NCBI GenBank assembly: GCA_038093975.1
Contig: JBBPTG010000012.1
Coordinates: 124,001-188,000, forward strand
Reading direction: 5' to 3'
Length of the DNA stretch: 64,000 bases
From: Chalciporus piperatus
Lineage: Eukaryota > Basidiomycota > Agaricomycetes > Boletales > Boletaceae
In this document: positions 34,967-48,600 of the stretch, piece by piece
Numbering within the stretch: position 1 is the first letter of the stretch
How the letters are laid out: each line of letters starts with the position of its first letter
Notes under the pieces: generated by a model
What the model saw: only the letters and a program-made list of their open reading frames with translations
Told to the model about the DNA's origin: nothing
Database searches by the model: none
Position numbers and translations under genes: made by a program

Positions 34967-37900
34967 ATGTCTGCTGAAGGCGACGTCGAAGCTAACAGAG
35001 TTCGTTTTGTCCGAGTTTGATTTTTCAATTCTTTTCTCACAAAGCGCCCGTTGCCAACAGAAAGCTGCTCTTGATAGACTAAAGTTCCGCAAAACCGCCC
35101 GTCAGGATAGCTCAGAGTACGATCCACCACAACCTGCAGCAGTCAACGCTGCGGCGCTCTTGTTCAACAGCCCGCCCGCGCAGTCCAGAGATGCGTCCGC
35201 GTCAGCTTATGCCTATCCGCCATCCACACCGTCAGGTGGTCAAGGCATAGTCCTCGTCCCCAACTCCAGTCCTGTCGCTCCAGAAACAAACTTCCAGACG
35301 TATCCACCCTATCAACAACAGAACACGCACGACATGTTGTCGATGGCAGGTCCTAGTCATCACAGTCCTTGGAACCAACCTACCCAACCTCACCGCCCAG
35401 ACCCCCTCTCTGCCTCTAGTGGGTTTGTCAACGGTAGCAGAGCGGTTTACGCGTCATTTACGCGCAATTTTGGCGGAGACGTACGAAGGATATCAGAGGT
35501 GGAAGGCTACACGGAGGACGGTCCTCCCCGAAAGCGCATTAATCGCGGATCCGACATACTCCCGCAACTCAACACCCATACCCCCGACTCTCCGGGCATT
35601 CAACGCTTGGGCCACAGACGGAAAGCGGCTACGAGCATCGGTGGCCTGTCCACATCCTCGGAGGACTCGATGCCAGATATTCGTCAATCCTTCGAGATAC
35701 CGGACACCGGCCGGTCGCGTATACTCCGTGGAGAGCGCCCGGGCGTTTCGGAACCCACGGATTCCCGAGATATCCCTCAGAGCAAAGATCCTTTCACGAA
35801 GTTCCGGATCTCCAACATCGATAACGATGTGGGCCTCGTACAGGCTGCATGGACAGAAGCGGGTGGCGATGAGAAGAAGGCCACCACCCTCCTACACGAC
35901 CCTTCGTGGAAACCCCCTTCCTCTACTTCCGAATCAAAGTCGCCTCAGGTTATTGGAGCCAAGGATGAAACCGGGAGAGTCGCCGAGCTCGACGAGGCTA
36001 CCAAAGCTAGTCGCGCTGCACTGAAAGAGAAGGCCAAGAAGTCTTCCATTTACGCAAATAGAGCGGTGCTAGATACCACGCAGGCCACGCCAACATCTGC
36101 TATCTCGATGTCGTCTATCCCCTTAGCTGCATCACCAACTTCTCCCTCCACACCCCTCGTCCTCCCGCGGCGCCGACGTATCAACAAAGCTGTTATATCT
36201 GATTCCGAGCACTCGGATAGTGAAGTCGAAATCGTCCATTCCAAGGGCCCGTCCGTGAATGACACGGAGAAGAGTGCCTTGGACTATCTCAATACCGCAA
36301 ATACTGATGGCTTGCAGGAACTGACGGGTAAGGCAGACAGACGTATCTCTGGGTTCATGTTTCGTTAATCATCCTCAGGTTGCACTCTCGAGCAAGCGGA
36401 GAAAATCGTATCGTTAAGACCATTCCTTTCCGTGGTGGACCTTAATGCCAAGTTGGGTCAAGGAAAGAAGAAAGCTGGACCCAGTGGCATAAGCCCTCGA
36501 TTGTTTGAGGACTGTCAAAGGGTGCTTGGTGGTTATGGCGCAGTGGACAATGTTCTCGAGAAGTGTGAGCGTATCGGTGCAAGTCTGCGTGCTGCGATCG
36601 CGTCCTGGTCGTCCGACAATGTCAGTGGTAAGGGGAAGGGCAAAGAGGATGAATCCAGATCGATAGAGGAAGCCGAGGACGGTGCAGTGAGCCTGAGGTC
36701 AATGAAGACGGCGTCCAAGGAGTATTTCTCGAAACAGCCTGCAATGCTACCCGCTGGCGTAACCTTGAAGGATTACCAGTTGCTGGGCATCAACTGGTTA
36801 TACCTCCTCTACAGGAAGGAGTATAGCTGCATACTCGCCGATGAAATGGGTGAGTAGGAGGATTGTTCTTTCGATCCTTGAGTGACCCGTTGGTCAGGGC
36901 TCGGTAAAACTATTCAGGTCATCAGTTTCTTTGCGCATTTGAAAGAACTGGGAAACATTGGCCCGCACCTTGTTGTTGTTCCGTATGTCTTTATGCCATT
37001 CCCCTCATACTTATGACTCACGCTTCCACCACAGGTCGTCAACGCTAGAAAATTGGTGCCGAGAATTCGCCCGCTTTGCTCCTTCCATCTCGATACAGAC
37101 CTATTACGCCGGCAAGGAGGAACGATCAGCTCTGCGTCAAACCCTCATTGATACGCAACGGAGCCATAGCAAGAACGACAGTGGTTGGGAAGTGCTCATC
37201 ACGACGTACAATCTGGCGCAGGGTGATGAAAGGGACCGCAAGTTTTTCCGGAGAATTGAGTGGGATGTCAGTATGCTCTCTAAGACTCTAAGTTCTGGTT
37301 GACATTTGGTCATTTGCGTCGCAGTGCATTATCTTCGACGAAGGTCACGTGTTGAAGAATTTCCAGTCTCAGCGCTACCAGGCCCTCTTGAAGTTCGATG
37401 CTAGGTGGCGTCTCCTCTTGACTGGTACGCCGCTGCAGAATAATCTGCAAGAACTTGTGGTTTGTCATTCGCTCGGATTCCATACCATGACGTCTGATTC
37501 TTCCCCAGTCACTCCTCAACTTTATCCTCCCGAACTTGCTTGGCGAAACCATGGATTCTCTGCGAGCCATCTTCAAAACAAAGGGAGATGCCCAGGCAGC
37601 GTTACTCTCCCAAGAGCGCATATCGCGGGCAAAGAAGATGATGACACCATTCGTACTTCGACGACGGAAGGACCAAGTATGTATTTGAAGTTTTGACCGC
37701 GTTCTCCAGGGCTGAGCCCCCTTCAGGTACTCAAGGACCTTCCTCTGAAGACTGAGCGAATAGAGTGGTGTGAAATGACCGAGTTGCAAAGATCCATCTA
37801 CCATGATGCGTTGCAACGTTCCACGAAGACCATCCTGGAACTGGAAGACACCTCCGGCACATCAGGTACATCGACCCCGAATGGTACTGCGAAACCCGGG

Positions 37901-38959
37901 AAGAAGAAGCCTGCGAAGGCACTACGACCTAAAGACAAGTACGCGGAGAACAGTTCCAACGTACTCATGGACCTTCGCAAGGCAGCGTCGCATCCCATGC
38001 TCTTCAGAAAATTATATACAGATGAAACCTTGACATCGATAACGAAATTGCTGCTGAAGGAGCCTGACTTCAAGAAACGTGGGGCTGTATTTCAGTATGT
38101 GAAGGAGGACATGCAAGTCATGACAGATGCCGAGCTGCAGTTCTTCTGCCAAGGTTACAAGGTGCGTGGAGACATGGCATGAAGTTATCATTTCACCAAA
38201 CATTCATCTTAGTCCACGCGCAAGTACCTCCAAGAGGACAAGTGTTTCGTCGATGCTGGCAAGGTCACCGTACTGCTCCGCCTACTTGAGCAGTATACTC
38301 AGCAAAAGCGGAAAGTCTTGATCTTCTCTCAGGTGAGGAGCTGATCAATTGTCCCGCAATCTATCGGCAACTCATGGGCTACCCAGTTTACCCAAATCCT
38401 CGATATCCTCCAAGCCATCCTCAAGCAGCAAGATATGAAATACCTTCTGCTCACCGGATCAACTGCTGTCGATATCCGGCAATTATTGGTGGACGAGTTC
38501 ACGGAGGACGAATCTATACCAGTCTTCCTACTGTCTACCAAAGCCGGCGGGATGGGAATCAATCTGACAGCAGCCAGCGTCGTCATCATGTAAGCTAAAC
38601 TTACATCCACTCCGCTCTGTCCTCTGACCGTCTTCCTCCCAAGGTTCGACCATGATTTCAATCCCCACAACGACCGACAGGCACAAGACCGCGCATATCG
38701 GATAGGTCAGAAACGGGACGTTGATGTCGTGAAGTTAATAACGCGGGGAACCATCGAGGAAGACATGCTTCGCTTGGCTGAAGCTAAACTGGCGCTCGAC
38801 GAGGCAGTGGCAGGAGAAACCGACGAAGCGGACGGTGATAAGGGAGAGAGCAAGCAGGAGACGGCGATGAAGATGTCACTGATGAACGTCCTCCGAAAAC
38901 AATTGGCACAACAAGACACTAGACAACCCGGAACACAGACACCAGCCTCTACTTCATGA
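34967..38959 (+). CDS. FUN30: SNF2-family chromatin remodeller Fun30/SMARCAD1
   Basis: Eleven exons (34967-35014, 35061-36327, 36379-36849, 36898-36982, 37035-37266, 37325-37456, 37509-37676, 37727-38161, 38213-38332, 38387-38589, 38644-38959) encode 1,158 residues. Fun30 slides and exchanges nucleosomes, promoting end resection and heterochromatin maintenance. The N terminus is disordered. A CUE-like segment ([20 protein letters not shown]) lies at about 260-300. The ATPase starts near 565: [56 protein letters not shown] (Walker B as DEGH), [26 protein letters not shown] and [18 protein letters not shown]. The order and the DEGH box agree with Fun30. Intron 1 ends at CCAACAG (35060); the first exon encodes just 16 residues. 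The stop is 76 bp from the stop of convergent BET5. Confidence 0.93.
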
Positions 38960-39035
38960 ACGTCACGCCAAACTCATGACATAGTGTAATTTACATAGAA
39001 CATACCATCTAGACATTTCTTGTCAGGGGATCCTT

Positions 39036-39780
39036 TCAAGCAAATACGGATAGACCACGGATCACACGGTCAACGCTGGCGCGGAAGTAGTCATTGTCGA
39101 TGCCCTGTTCGCGAGAGTCCATTGGAGTGAGCGGATTCCTGACTACGAAGTCCACAAAGGGGCCATTGTAAATTTGTCGCAGGACGTAGCGTAGGCCATC
39201 GGTGGCCGGATCGCTGAGGCAGACGAACTTGTAGCCTGATAGCGTCTCATACAAGTGAAGCTTGTATGCAGAAGTGCGGTAACACGTGAACTGCTCGTCT
39301 CTAGGAAAGTGGGTGGGGGTGAACCAAGGTCAAAGAGAGCCGAGCTAAGGTGCATACCTTCCGGACAATTTCTTGACCATATATCGCAATGACAATATTA
39401 CACCGTAAACGAGCTTTGCTTCTTCATCGAACGGAAGGGCATTCGATTTTGACACGTCTGGTGGCACTTGCGAAGGAGCGGAAGCGTCTTCACCAATTGC
39501 GACGACGAACCCTGTGGTGGAGGAGAGGGTATTTCGGGGGCTGCTGAATGTCGGCGTGTTCATAGCAGACGTGTCCATGGATTGTGGGGCGACGGCACGG
39601 GAGACTGCGTTCAGGATGCCTCCTTCTACGGCGGGTTTCAGGTGCTTGGTGCGGTGCCAGTCTTGGTAGTAGACACAGGCGCAATGTCTGACATGGAAAC
39701 GTTAAATTCGTTGTCATATGTGTGCAGCATGACTGGATGGAGAGATACCTGTCGTAGATGTACAGACTGTAGATAGTCAT
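39036..39780 (-). CDS. BET5: TRAPP complex subunit 1 (Bet5)
   Basis: Three minus-strand exons (39780-39749, 39687-39358, 39300-39036) encode 208 residues. Bet5 is a core longin-fold subunit of TRAPP, the Rab1/Ypt1 exchange factor at ER-Golgi. The N terminus MTIYSLYIYDRHCACVYYQD, the block LVYGVILSLRYMVKKLSGRD, SAYKLHLYETLSGYKFVCLSD and the end IYNGPFVDFVVRNPL are diagnostic. Yeast Bet5 is 159 and human TRAPPC1 145 residues; here a Ser/Thr/Pro-rich insertion of about 60 residues (from EGGILNAVSRAVAPQ to SKSNALPFDEEAK) sits in the loop after the first strands, as seen in several fungal Bet5 proteins. The gene is convergent with FUN30. Confidence 0.92.
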
Positions 39781-40522
39781 CTTCGTCGGAAGCGTCTGGG
39801 TAGTGCCATCGAATCAGGCCGATCGATCACGACGAAAGCAACTAATTTAGCGTACCTGACAGTGCAGTATTCGCCGATATCCTGCGCAGGGTCTATGACA
39901 TGAAGATGGGGTTGTGATTCAGTACTGGGACACTATGTTAATAATGACTTCGCGTTGGTGACCTGCCTCCCGAATGTTTCGGTCAAGCCACGGCCGAAGC
40001 AACGATTTGCGTCATGCATCAACAAATCATATCGTTCGAGTGACACGCGAGGGTTGACTCAAACCAACTTGAAGTCACAAGGTATGACAATCCATGCACG
40101 CGGTTATACAGTAGTGAATGGCGGTACTGTCATCTGTTGCTGACCGGTAGAGGCGACCCCCCTCTGAGGCGAACCGTCATAGTCCAAACCCATATCCTGA
40201 GCCCCTCAACGTCTGGTCTACTTCAGCCACTATTCGTCATGTTTCACCGGCAGCCTGAGTTGGGAGGCTGACGGAGGGCAGAGCTAAGACTCCAAGTCGT
40301 TCAAACGTAGCCTTCCACTCCCTGGCCTTTTGGCACTACATCGATTGTTTTGTGCAGTTCGCCATTCACATGTTTCGCAAAACTCGACCCTATAGAAGGG
40401 TCTGGAACGCATACTCGCTGCATTCAAATCCAGGAGAGCTCACACCTCCTCAACTATAGGGGCCCAATTGCCGTTATATATTTTCGGGAAAAGGAAACCC
40501 GTTTACTCTCTTCCCAAACAAC
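39781..40522. promoter_or_regulatory. Divergent intergenic region BET5/MFS exporter
   Basis: 742 bp separate the outward-read starts. I see no convincing coding frame or RNA gene; it presumably holds both promoters. Confidence 0.4.
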
Positions 40523-42911
40523 ATGTTCTTTCTCGTTGCACTCATTCGCAGAGCTAAGAAAAGCAGACGAGCTCAGGGTGCATCAACCAACGAAGAAGAC
40601 CGGTTCAATGCTGCGTCCAAAAACGATACAGATGATCAGCCAGCGGAGAACCCTCCCTCGAAAACCAAGTCGTCGTTTTGGTTCAAAGTAAGGCTGTTGG
40701 TGGCTTTGTTACTTCCAGTCTTTCTCGAGACTCTGGATTACACAGGTAAGCACTTTGGTTAACTTCCAGAATCTTATCAACGGAGGATACTTTAGTTGTG
40801 GCGACGGCACAACCTTACATCGCGGTAAGGCAGTACCTTCGATCCATCGGTTTTTACTGATCTAGCCTCAGTCTGCGTTCCATGCGCTCAGCTTGCAAAG
40901 GTACTCTTATTCTCGTATTAAATACGTCCTCTCCTCATGTCTAGCTCAGTTACATCGGCACGGCATATCTGTTGTCTTCCACAGTGTTTCTCCCCCTTTT
41001 CGCTTCGGTAGCCGATATATTCGGACGGTACCCTGGATTGCAGATATCTCTGCTTTTTTTCCTCGTAGGCAGTGCTATCAGCACTGGCGCCGTCAATATG
41101 ACCATGATGTTACTCGGACGAGGAATTGCCGGCATCGGGGCTGCTGGCCTTATGACGGTGCGGATCGAGGTAAATACTGGCGATGCTGAAAAATGACTTA
41201 AATCCTTGACAGATCGTCAGAACAATACTCTCCGACTCGAGATCACTTGATGACAACAACTGGCAAACAAACATTCTGTTCTTCCTCTATGCAATCGGGT
41301 ATGCAGTCGGACCCCTGATCGGAGGCTATCTTCTGGATGTATCATTTCGGTGGATATTTGCCATAAAGTCAGTAGCTCTATCCTCTACGTATGTTCGGTC
41401 TAGAAACTCATCACTCGCCAGTCTCCCGATCTGCGTCGTCTCAATTGTCCTTTGTCATTTCTTATTGCGAGGACAGGTTAAGCAAGGCCAGAAGCCCCGC
41501 GATCCTAATCAAAAGGAGTCCTTTGTTCAAAAGCTTCTTCGAATTGACTGGATCGGGACATGCTTCTTCGTCGCTGGAGGTATCCTGGTGCTCCTTGCAT
41601 TGAATTGGGGTTCCACTGAGTCCTGGAGTTCGACCAAAGTGATCGTTTGCTGGGTTTTAGGACCTTTGTCGATCCTCGGCTGTTTACTCTGGGAATACGT
41701 GCTCGAGAGACAGCCACATCGAACCAACCCATCTCCTCACAGGATCCTTAACGGTCTTCCAATGTTACCGCTGGAGATATTCCGCTCGTATGATGTCTGC
41801 GCTGTCCTATATGGATCGTACGTCTCCGGAATGGTGATGTTGGTGATGTTTTACTTTGTCTCGATCTTTATGACTGTTGTCGCAGGGTACTCCCCCTCAC
41901 AGGCGGGCGTACAGCTTGTGTATTTTGCTCCTGGTGTAGGGGCGGGGTCGCTGATCTCCATCAGGATGATTTCCAAACTTCGTCAGGTATGTCCAGTTGC
42001 TACGTAGCCATCTCGCATGCTAAGCAAAGTTTCAGCCCAAATATCCAATCCTCCTAGGTTCCCTGATCCTCCCCATTTCGCTCGGTTTGATTGAGTGGGC
42101 GATGGGTAACAACAATCAGAGTCAAGTAAACGGGTAAGCACTTCCTAATCACACTCTCCGCTGATATTGGCTAACGATACCATAGGTTCATGGTGTTTGC
42201 AGGGTCAGGCGTAGGTCTCACCGCCGGATCTCTTGCGATCCAGGCTCGTTTCTCGTTGCCTAGCGATCGCGTAGCTATAGTGAATGCCATGATACTTTTC
42301 GTGAGGACATCCCCTTCAGCATCCGTACCACGCGTTTCTGACTGTTGGGATAGTTCCGTTCACTCGGTGGAACGGTCGGACTTGCACAGTGTAGCGCCGT
42401 GATGAGCTCTCAAGTCGACCATTACCTGAAAGATCTCGTTGCATCAGGAGTTCTGACAGGGCCTAATGCGGCTGCGCTGAGCTCGATGAATGCGAATCAA
42501 CTCCTCAATTCGATCAACAACTTCAGTGATTTGACTCCCGTGGAACAGACAGCAATTCGGGATGCGTTCAGATACGGTGTCCAGTGGAGTTTCATCTCTC
42601 TGATCCCTTGGGCTGGATTGTCCTTCTTTGTTCTCATTTTCTTATCGAAAATTACAGACAAAGACAGACAAAGAGAGGCGGAAGAAGCGAGGCGTGTGAG
42701 GGAGGAATACCAACGCGAGCTAGGGAAGGACCAAGGAGAGTCCCAACGAGGAAACGATGAAAAGACAGCGAATCGACCACAGCACTTCGGATCAGGAGAA
42801 TCTCAGCAAGACAGGGACGAAAGGGAAGTGGATCAACCACGAGGTTCTCTGATAGATGCGACAGCAGAGTCCACGGTAGCAGAACAAATTTGGCAGGAGG
42901 AACGTAAGTAA
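40523..42911 (+). CDS. MFS drug:H+ antiporter, DHA2-like (14-TM)
   Basis: Nine exons (40523-40745, 40796-40824, 40872-40900, 40950-41157, 41213-41367, 41422-41986, 42036-42133, 42186-42300, 42354-42911) encode 659 residues. The basic cytosolic N terminus is followed by LLVALLLPVFLETLDYTVVA (DHA motif D1), SYIGTAYLLSSTVFLPLF, GRGIAGIGAAG (motif B) and YAIGYAVGPLIGGYLLD (antiporter motif C). Further helices run to LIPWAGLSFFVLIFLS, then a charged Glu/Gln/Arg-rich tail. The number and order of segments suit the 14-TM DHA2 class that exports toxic organic compounds or siderophores; the substrate cannot be told. Two exons are 29 nt each. The stop lies within GTAAGTAA, so a further 3' exon cannot be excluded. 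Confidence 0.85.
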
Positions 42912-43896
42912 CACTTGAGTGACATTCTAGTTTATGTGTTAGTGTCGGGAGCTTGGACAATTTCCTGGGGATATCGAGCGTATTTGATTGAATGACATAT
43001 GACGAGAAAGATGAGGTTACAGGGGCACGGAACGTGCTCATGATAACCTGACATATCCATGTGCGGAATGACTCTAAGTTATGTACGTACAATGGCATTC
43101 TTGCATATTCCGGGGATGCTAACTCGTCAAGGAGGCAAGTCAGCATACCCCTTGGAGGCTTCGTTTCTTCATTGATATACAAGGCTACGGAGGCGCGAAT
43201 TTCCCCGGGCTTTCCAGAAAACAATTGGTATGAATACAGGTCGTAATCGTCGCTCCGAGAGTAACTGCGCGAGCAACCATAGCTGCGATTTGGTGAGGAC
43301 GAGGAAAGGACATACATGAGTGCGATGGTCATGTAGTACGTCCTCTCGTACAGAACTTTGTCGCAATCTCGATACATAACAGCTCCGGTACGAAGGCTTC
43401 TCCCATACGGCCGGGAAATACTAGCGGTAATTAATATAACACAACGGTACTTGAAAACGACGACCTACGTATTCCTGAAGTTCAGCTGGAACGCCGTTCC
43501 GTACCGATTCCTATGTTGGATCATGGAGTTTAGTGGATCGGTGGTAAGTTGGCGATGCGGTGTTCACGGCGACAACGTGGTGGGGTTTGCGGGATGGGGA
43601 AGGAGCTCATGACGGAAAGGATGGAACTGAAGTGTTGTACCTCCTCACCGGGAAAGAAGGAAAAGTCTCCAGGACGGGTATCGACCCTGTCGATGATCGA
43701 AGGAGATACAGAGAAGCCTGGTTGGTTGTTAGTTTCGGTCACCAAGGCTCGGATGATTTCTATGGCGTGGCGGGACCGGTGCTTCCAAGTCAGGATGATT
43801 CAAGTTGACCGTCGTTGACAGATGACTAGGACTACTTAGCGGCTCTCAGGTTTTGTCAGCTACAACTCACTCCCCGTCGTCGTCGTCGTCGTCGTC
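42912..43896. other. 985-bp spacer upstream of the R3H gene
   Basis: No recognisable gene. An antisense frame of 241 codons reaches back into the exporter's last exon and looks like a shadow. The right end, 43874-43896, is a GTC/CGT trinucleotide run directly before the next start codon. Confidence 0.5.
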
Positions 43897-45448
43897 ATGG
43901 CCGTCGTCGAGCAACTTCAAGTTCTCGAACAGTCCGAACCGTCGCCAGTCCGAACCGCTGCTCCCGTGGACTCTAGTCCAGTCCCACTATCATTCCCCGC
44001 AATCCTACGTAATCCCAAGCTATCGGATAGATTCGCACATCTTCATATCTCATCTCAAGATTCTCCACCACGTAGAACCAAGAATGATCGCGTAGAACCA
44101 GAAGGAAAGCGTTGGATCAGACGGCGAGAGAATGGTGCACACCATTTCCTCTCTTCCCTTCTACTCACAACTCAATCTCGAGCCCACAGCCAAGTTCACC
44201 CATAATCCCCACATCGCTCAACCAACGAGCATCGACTATGCAAATCCACTCCAGGTCCCTTCATCCACGTTCCCACATCCACTTCCCTCATATCTACCCC
44301 GTAACGCAACAATTCCTCCTTCCCGCGTTCCTCCGAACCTCTCATCAACTTCCTCCGCTGGTCTGTTCTCCCTCACTTTGCGAGGCGCTCGTCGTACACT
44401 CCGATCTCGTCCTTCCTCCGCACCTCTCGTGAAAGCCATCGAGTTGCACCTTGCAACATGGCTCGAGGGCGGAACGTATCTCAATCCCGATCAAGGAATG
44501 GGCCTCCTCAACTTTCCGGGAGATCCGATCAGTGGTAGGGAAGATATCCGGGAAGTAGGCCGAGAAGCCGGAAGACTCGTATGGGCCGTCAAAGCCGATG
44601 CTGCTTCTATCAACCCCGGGTACGGCGACGGCGGGTTCGAGCGGTACGTCGTTCATTGCGTCGCGCGGTGGTACGGTATTGTCAGCTTCAGTATGTCTTC
44701 TCCCCGTACTTTTTCGCTCCGCGATGAGCTGAAATCCCGTCGTGCAGGCAAGGAAACTGATGGCCACCGTCTCACATACCTCCTTCGTCCCAACGTCACT
44801 CGTCCTGACCCACGTTCCAACTTCGCACCTCGCTCGCTCGATACCCCTCCCACAACCGACGCGTCCGATTTCCACGTCTCCGACGCCGCCCTCTCCGATT
44901 TCAGCAACACCACAGACGCCTCAGATTACAACCCAACCGACGCCTCTGACATCGACTCCATCGCTGGCGACCGGCCTACAGGCTTACTCTCAGACATCGA
45001 AGAATCTCGGTCATCCTCTCCAGCTTCTTGGTCCGTCATCGGCGGTTCCGACTTTGAGATCGACTCGGTTTACTCTGACATTGATGAACGAGGTTTCGTA
45101 GCTTCGGTGGAATCCCTCTCGCTCTCCACTCATGCTGAACTCGATGAGCCTGTGCACACAGTGGCAGGCGTAACGCTCACTCCAGCTCGTCTTCGGACTT
45201 CTGGGATTACTGAGCATGAAGAACGAGAGGACACCGCTGCTTCCTCTCGTGCGCGCCCTGATCGAGACCATTTGCGTTCAGTATACTCTCGCTCAACGTC
45301 TTCACCTTCCCCCGCACGTCGATCTCCGCGTCGTCCGCCTACTTCTCGCAAACTAGGCAGGCGCTCGAGAAGGGCGAAGGACCAGAAAGGCTTCGCTGGT
45401 GCTATTGGGAGCGACAAAGGGTCATTCTATGATTACTTGTTCGCTTGA
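43897..45448 (+). CDS. R3H-domain protein with fungal R3H-associated N-terminal domain
   Basis: Three exons (43897-44134, 44190-44690, 44748-45448) encode 479 residues. PAILRNPKLSDRFAHLHI, GKRWIRRRENAKFTHNPHI and AQPTSIDYANPL resemble the fungal R3H-associated N-terminal domain. It is followed by a helical region (LVKAIELHLATWLEGG) and an R3H-like segment FERYVVHCVARWYGIVSFS, where R-x3-H is RYVVH, completed by HRLTYLLRPNV. R3H modules bind single-stranded nucleic acid. The last 220 residues are disordered, Asp/Ser-rich, then Arg-rich (RRSPRRPPTSRKLGRRSRR). The function is unknown; an RNA-binding role is inferred from the fold only. The start follows a trinucleotide run that could expand into the leader. 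Confidence 0.75.
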
Positions 45449-45665
45449 TCATCTCGAGACGGGGTCATCGGACCGACCAGAGCATTACAGGCAATATGAT
45501 CCTTCCATTGTATACTAAGCGCTTTTCAGATCGTTTACGATTTTTCTCTTCTGAACCATACCGTGTTTGCATATATCTAGCGCATAAATACTTAGCCTGA
45601 TGTACACTAGTGTCTCCCAGAGACCACCTCGAATACGCGCTGCTTGGCACGTTCATGGAGCATCT

Positions 45666-48600
45666 TCACTGAGTGAAGATCCTCGTCAACAAATAAAGTG
45701 TCGATCCTCCCAGGCGCTGTAACATCGATTTATTAACTGCTCAGGTCGATCTGCTAAATCAAAAGAACTCACCACGAAATTCGTTATCGCCGCAAACACC
45801 AGAATGAACATCAAATACCCCTTTGTCCTTGACACTCCAGTATCGGGGCTAAATGTACTCGAAGAATCCGCACCAGAGAGAATCAACGCCAGTAGCACCC
45901 CCTGTTTATTTTTCGACGTCAACTCAGTATCGAGCAAAGGCGAAACGACTCCACTCACGTTCGACAACACCCACGTCAACAACACGTTCGTCCTCACGTT
46001 TGCATAATAATCAATCGCAGCCTGTTCCTTCTCCCTCTCGCTCATCGCTTTCGCTTTCGCTTTCGACTTTGCTTTCGACTTCGACTTTGCGTTCGCCCCA
46101 CCCGGGCCTGCCTTGTCTTTGGGCTTGGCACTGGCGACGTCGGCGAATTTGGCAGCGCGGAGGGATTCGAGGGCTTCTTCGTAGATCCCGTTCACGTCGG
46201 CGGCTTCGGCGAGCATCTCGATGTCGACTTGGGAGTGCGAGTCTTGAACGGCAGCTCCAAGGTCAGCATCAGGGACCGCGTCTTGTTTGGTACCCCATGA
46301 AATCTAAAGCGAGGTATCATTCAACTGCAAGTGATTGACACAAGGGAATACATACATCGTCTAGATTCGAGTACGCATATCTGTCATGCCTCGTCAGCAG
46401 CTGAAACTCCACGCAAATATAACATCCACTCACATGCTCAATATGAGCACGTACGTCGGTGTCAGCAACAGATATTGCACGAAGCTTGTCACGAGGTGCC
46501 ATGGATCAAATGCGAGGAAACTGCTCAGCACATAAACTATACGTCCACCGTTCGCGTTCAAGGTAAGCCATCCTTCTGGCCCGGACATGGCGAAAGACCC
46601 ACCTCCGTACGTGACGACAACACTCAATAAAACCACACTTCCTCCTGCTTGCGATGCTGCTGCTATGCCGCAAAGTATAGACGCGACGATCAAGTAGACC
46701 ATCAGCACGGCCAAGAAGATTGAAGCCAGCTTGTATTTCTGATGGGCTCTGGGAGGGCGGTCAACGGAGCTGGTGTGAGAGGAGCATAAAACTTACGCTT
46801 TAGGCTTGTTCCCCATTGACATGAGGAAACATGCGACGATGATCGACGCCAGGAAATACTTGAGTCGGCAGTCGTATCAGATTAACTCACTCGAGAGATT
46901 GTGGACGAACTTGGATTATTGCATTGAAGTACTGGATGCCCGACATTCCAAACGATTTGTCCTCCAACGATGAGCTGAGCACAACCTATGCGCATGTCGT
47001 CAATTAACATGCTTCATATGAGGCGAAATCTAGTCACTCACGAAGAACAAATAAAAGTTTCCCTGGATAAAATGATCAGTAATTATTCTGGAGAGAGGAA
47101 TAGAACTTACGATTCCAAACCAAGAAAAGACCATGTTAATGCAGTTATACACCGTCTCTAAGAACAGCGTCATCTTCCGCCATGGACTGTGACCACTCCG
47201 CATGATTTGACCGACGTGGGCGATCGCGTAGACTGCGGCGAAGAAAGAGCCGTTCAGCCATCGTCGCCGTTGAGATATAAACTCGGGAAGGGATTCGGGA
47301 ACATCAGTCTCGCCGATGGCCCCTTTGACATATTTGAGAACCCTTAGGAAACACGATTAAGGCAATTCGCGAACATGAGGCAATACGGGTCTCACCAGCT
47401 AGAATTGGCTTTTGCAATTAGCTCGAAACACAGAATGCGCTACAAAGTATTAGCCAAGCACTAAGTGAGAATGTCGGTGACTCACGTCCTCGGCGAGATC
47501 TGTCTGCTCGTTAGCTTAAGAGTATAATGATTGGCGAGCCACTTACACATATTCGACGTAAAGATATCGGTATCTCTACCATGGAGAACTTCGCCTTTGA
47601 AATATGACGCAAGAGGGCCTGTTCCGTCTTTGTTGTTCTGAAGCGCAATGTATCTGCACGCATAGGGTCTTACGGGAGTGGCTCTGATATGACGTGATAC
47701 ACCTACCTATATGCAGAGAATGCACCTGGCTATTCGGGTATGAATTGTTGTTCCGAACGTCTACTAAAGAGCACTCACCAGAACGCTGATATACCCGAAC
47801 ATACTTTCTGTGGGTTTATCCAAGATATTGCTTAACTTGTATTCGAAGTTCTGAGCGGCAACTGTGCACAACGATCGACGAAATTGTTGCTTCGGTAGTT
47901 GTCTCACTTACCCAGTGGGTTCAAGAGATACTTCCAATTCTTCCCTTTGTATGCGGCAATTTCACCACAAGCACCACCAACGTTGGAGTTGACATCGAAT
48001 GTCTTCCATAGGCGGTATATACTGTTGTTTCCCGGACGAGTACCGACATCTAGCAAGACACACACGTTCGGCTACGACACCCTAGTCAATCCAGCTCGTT
48101 CACATCCCCATCTCGCTCACCTGTAACATTGGCGCAAACGCGTTAAAGAACCATCGGTGGCTGTTGATTTTCTTCTGGTTCTTTTCCTTCATGCAGAATA
48201 TGATTTGCGTGGGCACAATGCCTTTGTCCGGATACTTGAACTGGATATTTGGATCTAGAGCAAAGGAGGTCGTATATTCGAATAGATGGGCGGTCACTTC
48301 TTTGTTGTTGACGGTATTTTTCATGTGGTCTCCAGGTTGGTAGACGCCTAAGAGGGTTAGGCAGTCGAGGACGCGAGGGTGAATTTTCTTTCGCCCATCT
48401 GCGACGATACAGATAACAACCTGAACATGACATGTCAATACAAGGAGTAGGAACGAAGAGTAGAATATACCATACCTTCTTCCATGCGTCTGGACCCCAA
48501 GTCTGTGAGTTTTTACGGGAACATAGATGTGCAATGTTCCGCATGACGCCATACATGGTCCTGCAAAATAAAACTTCGTCTTCCTAAAGATAAGTTAGCG

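Noticed and set aside
42652..43377. 241-codon minus-strand open frame
   Set aside because: It overlaps the last exon of the MFS exporter antisense, has no recognisable motif, and its composition follows from the Gln/Glu/Arg-rich codons on the other strand.
43530..43818. Overlapping frames of 70-90 codons upstream of the R3H gene
   Set aside because: Three frames on two strands are open at once, none with a recognisable product; more likely leader or promoter sequence.
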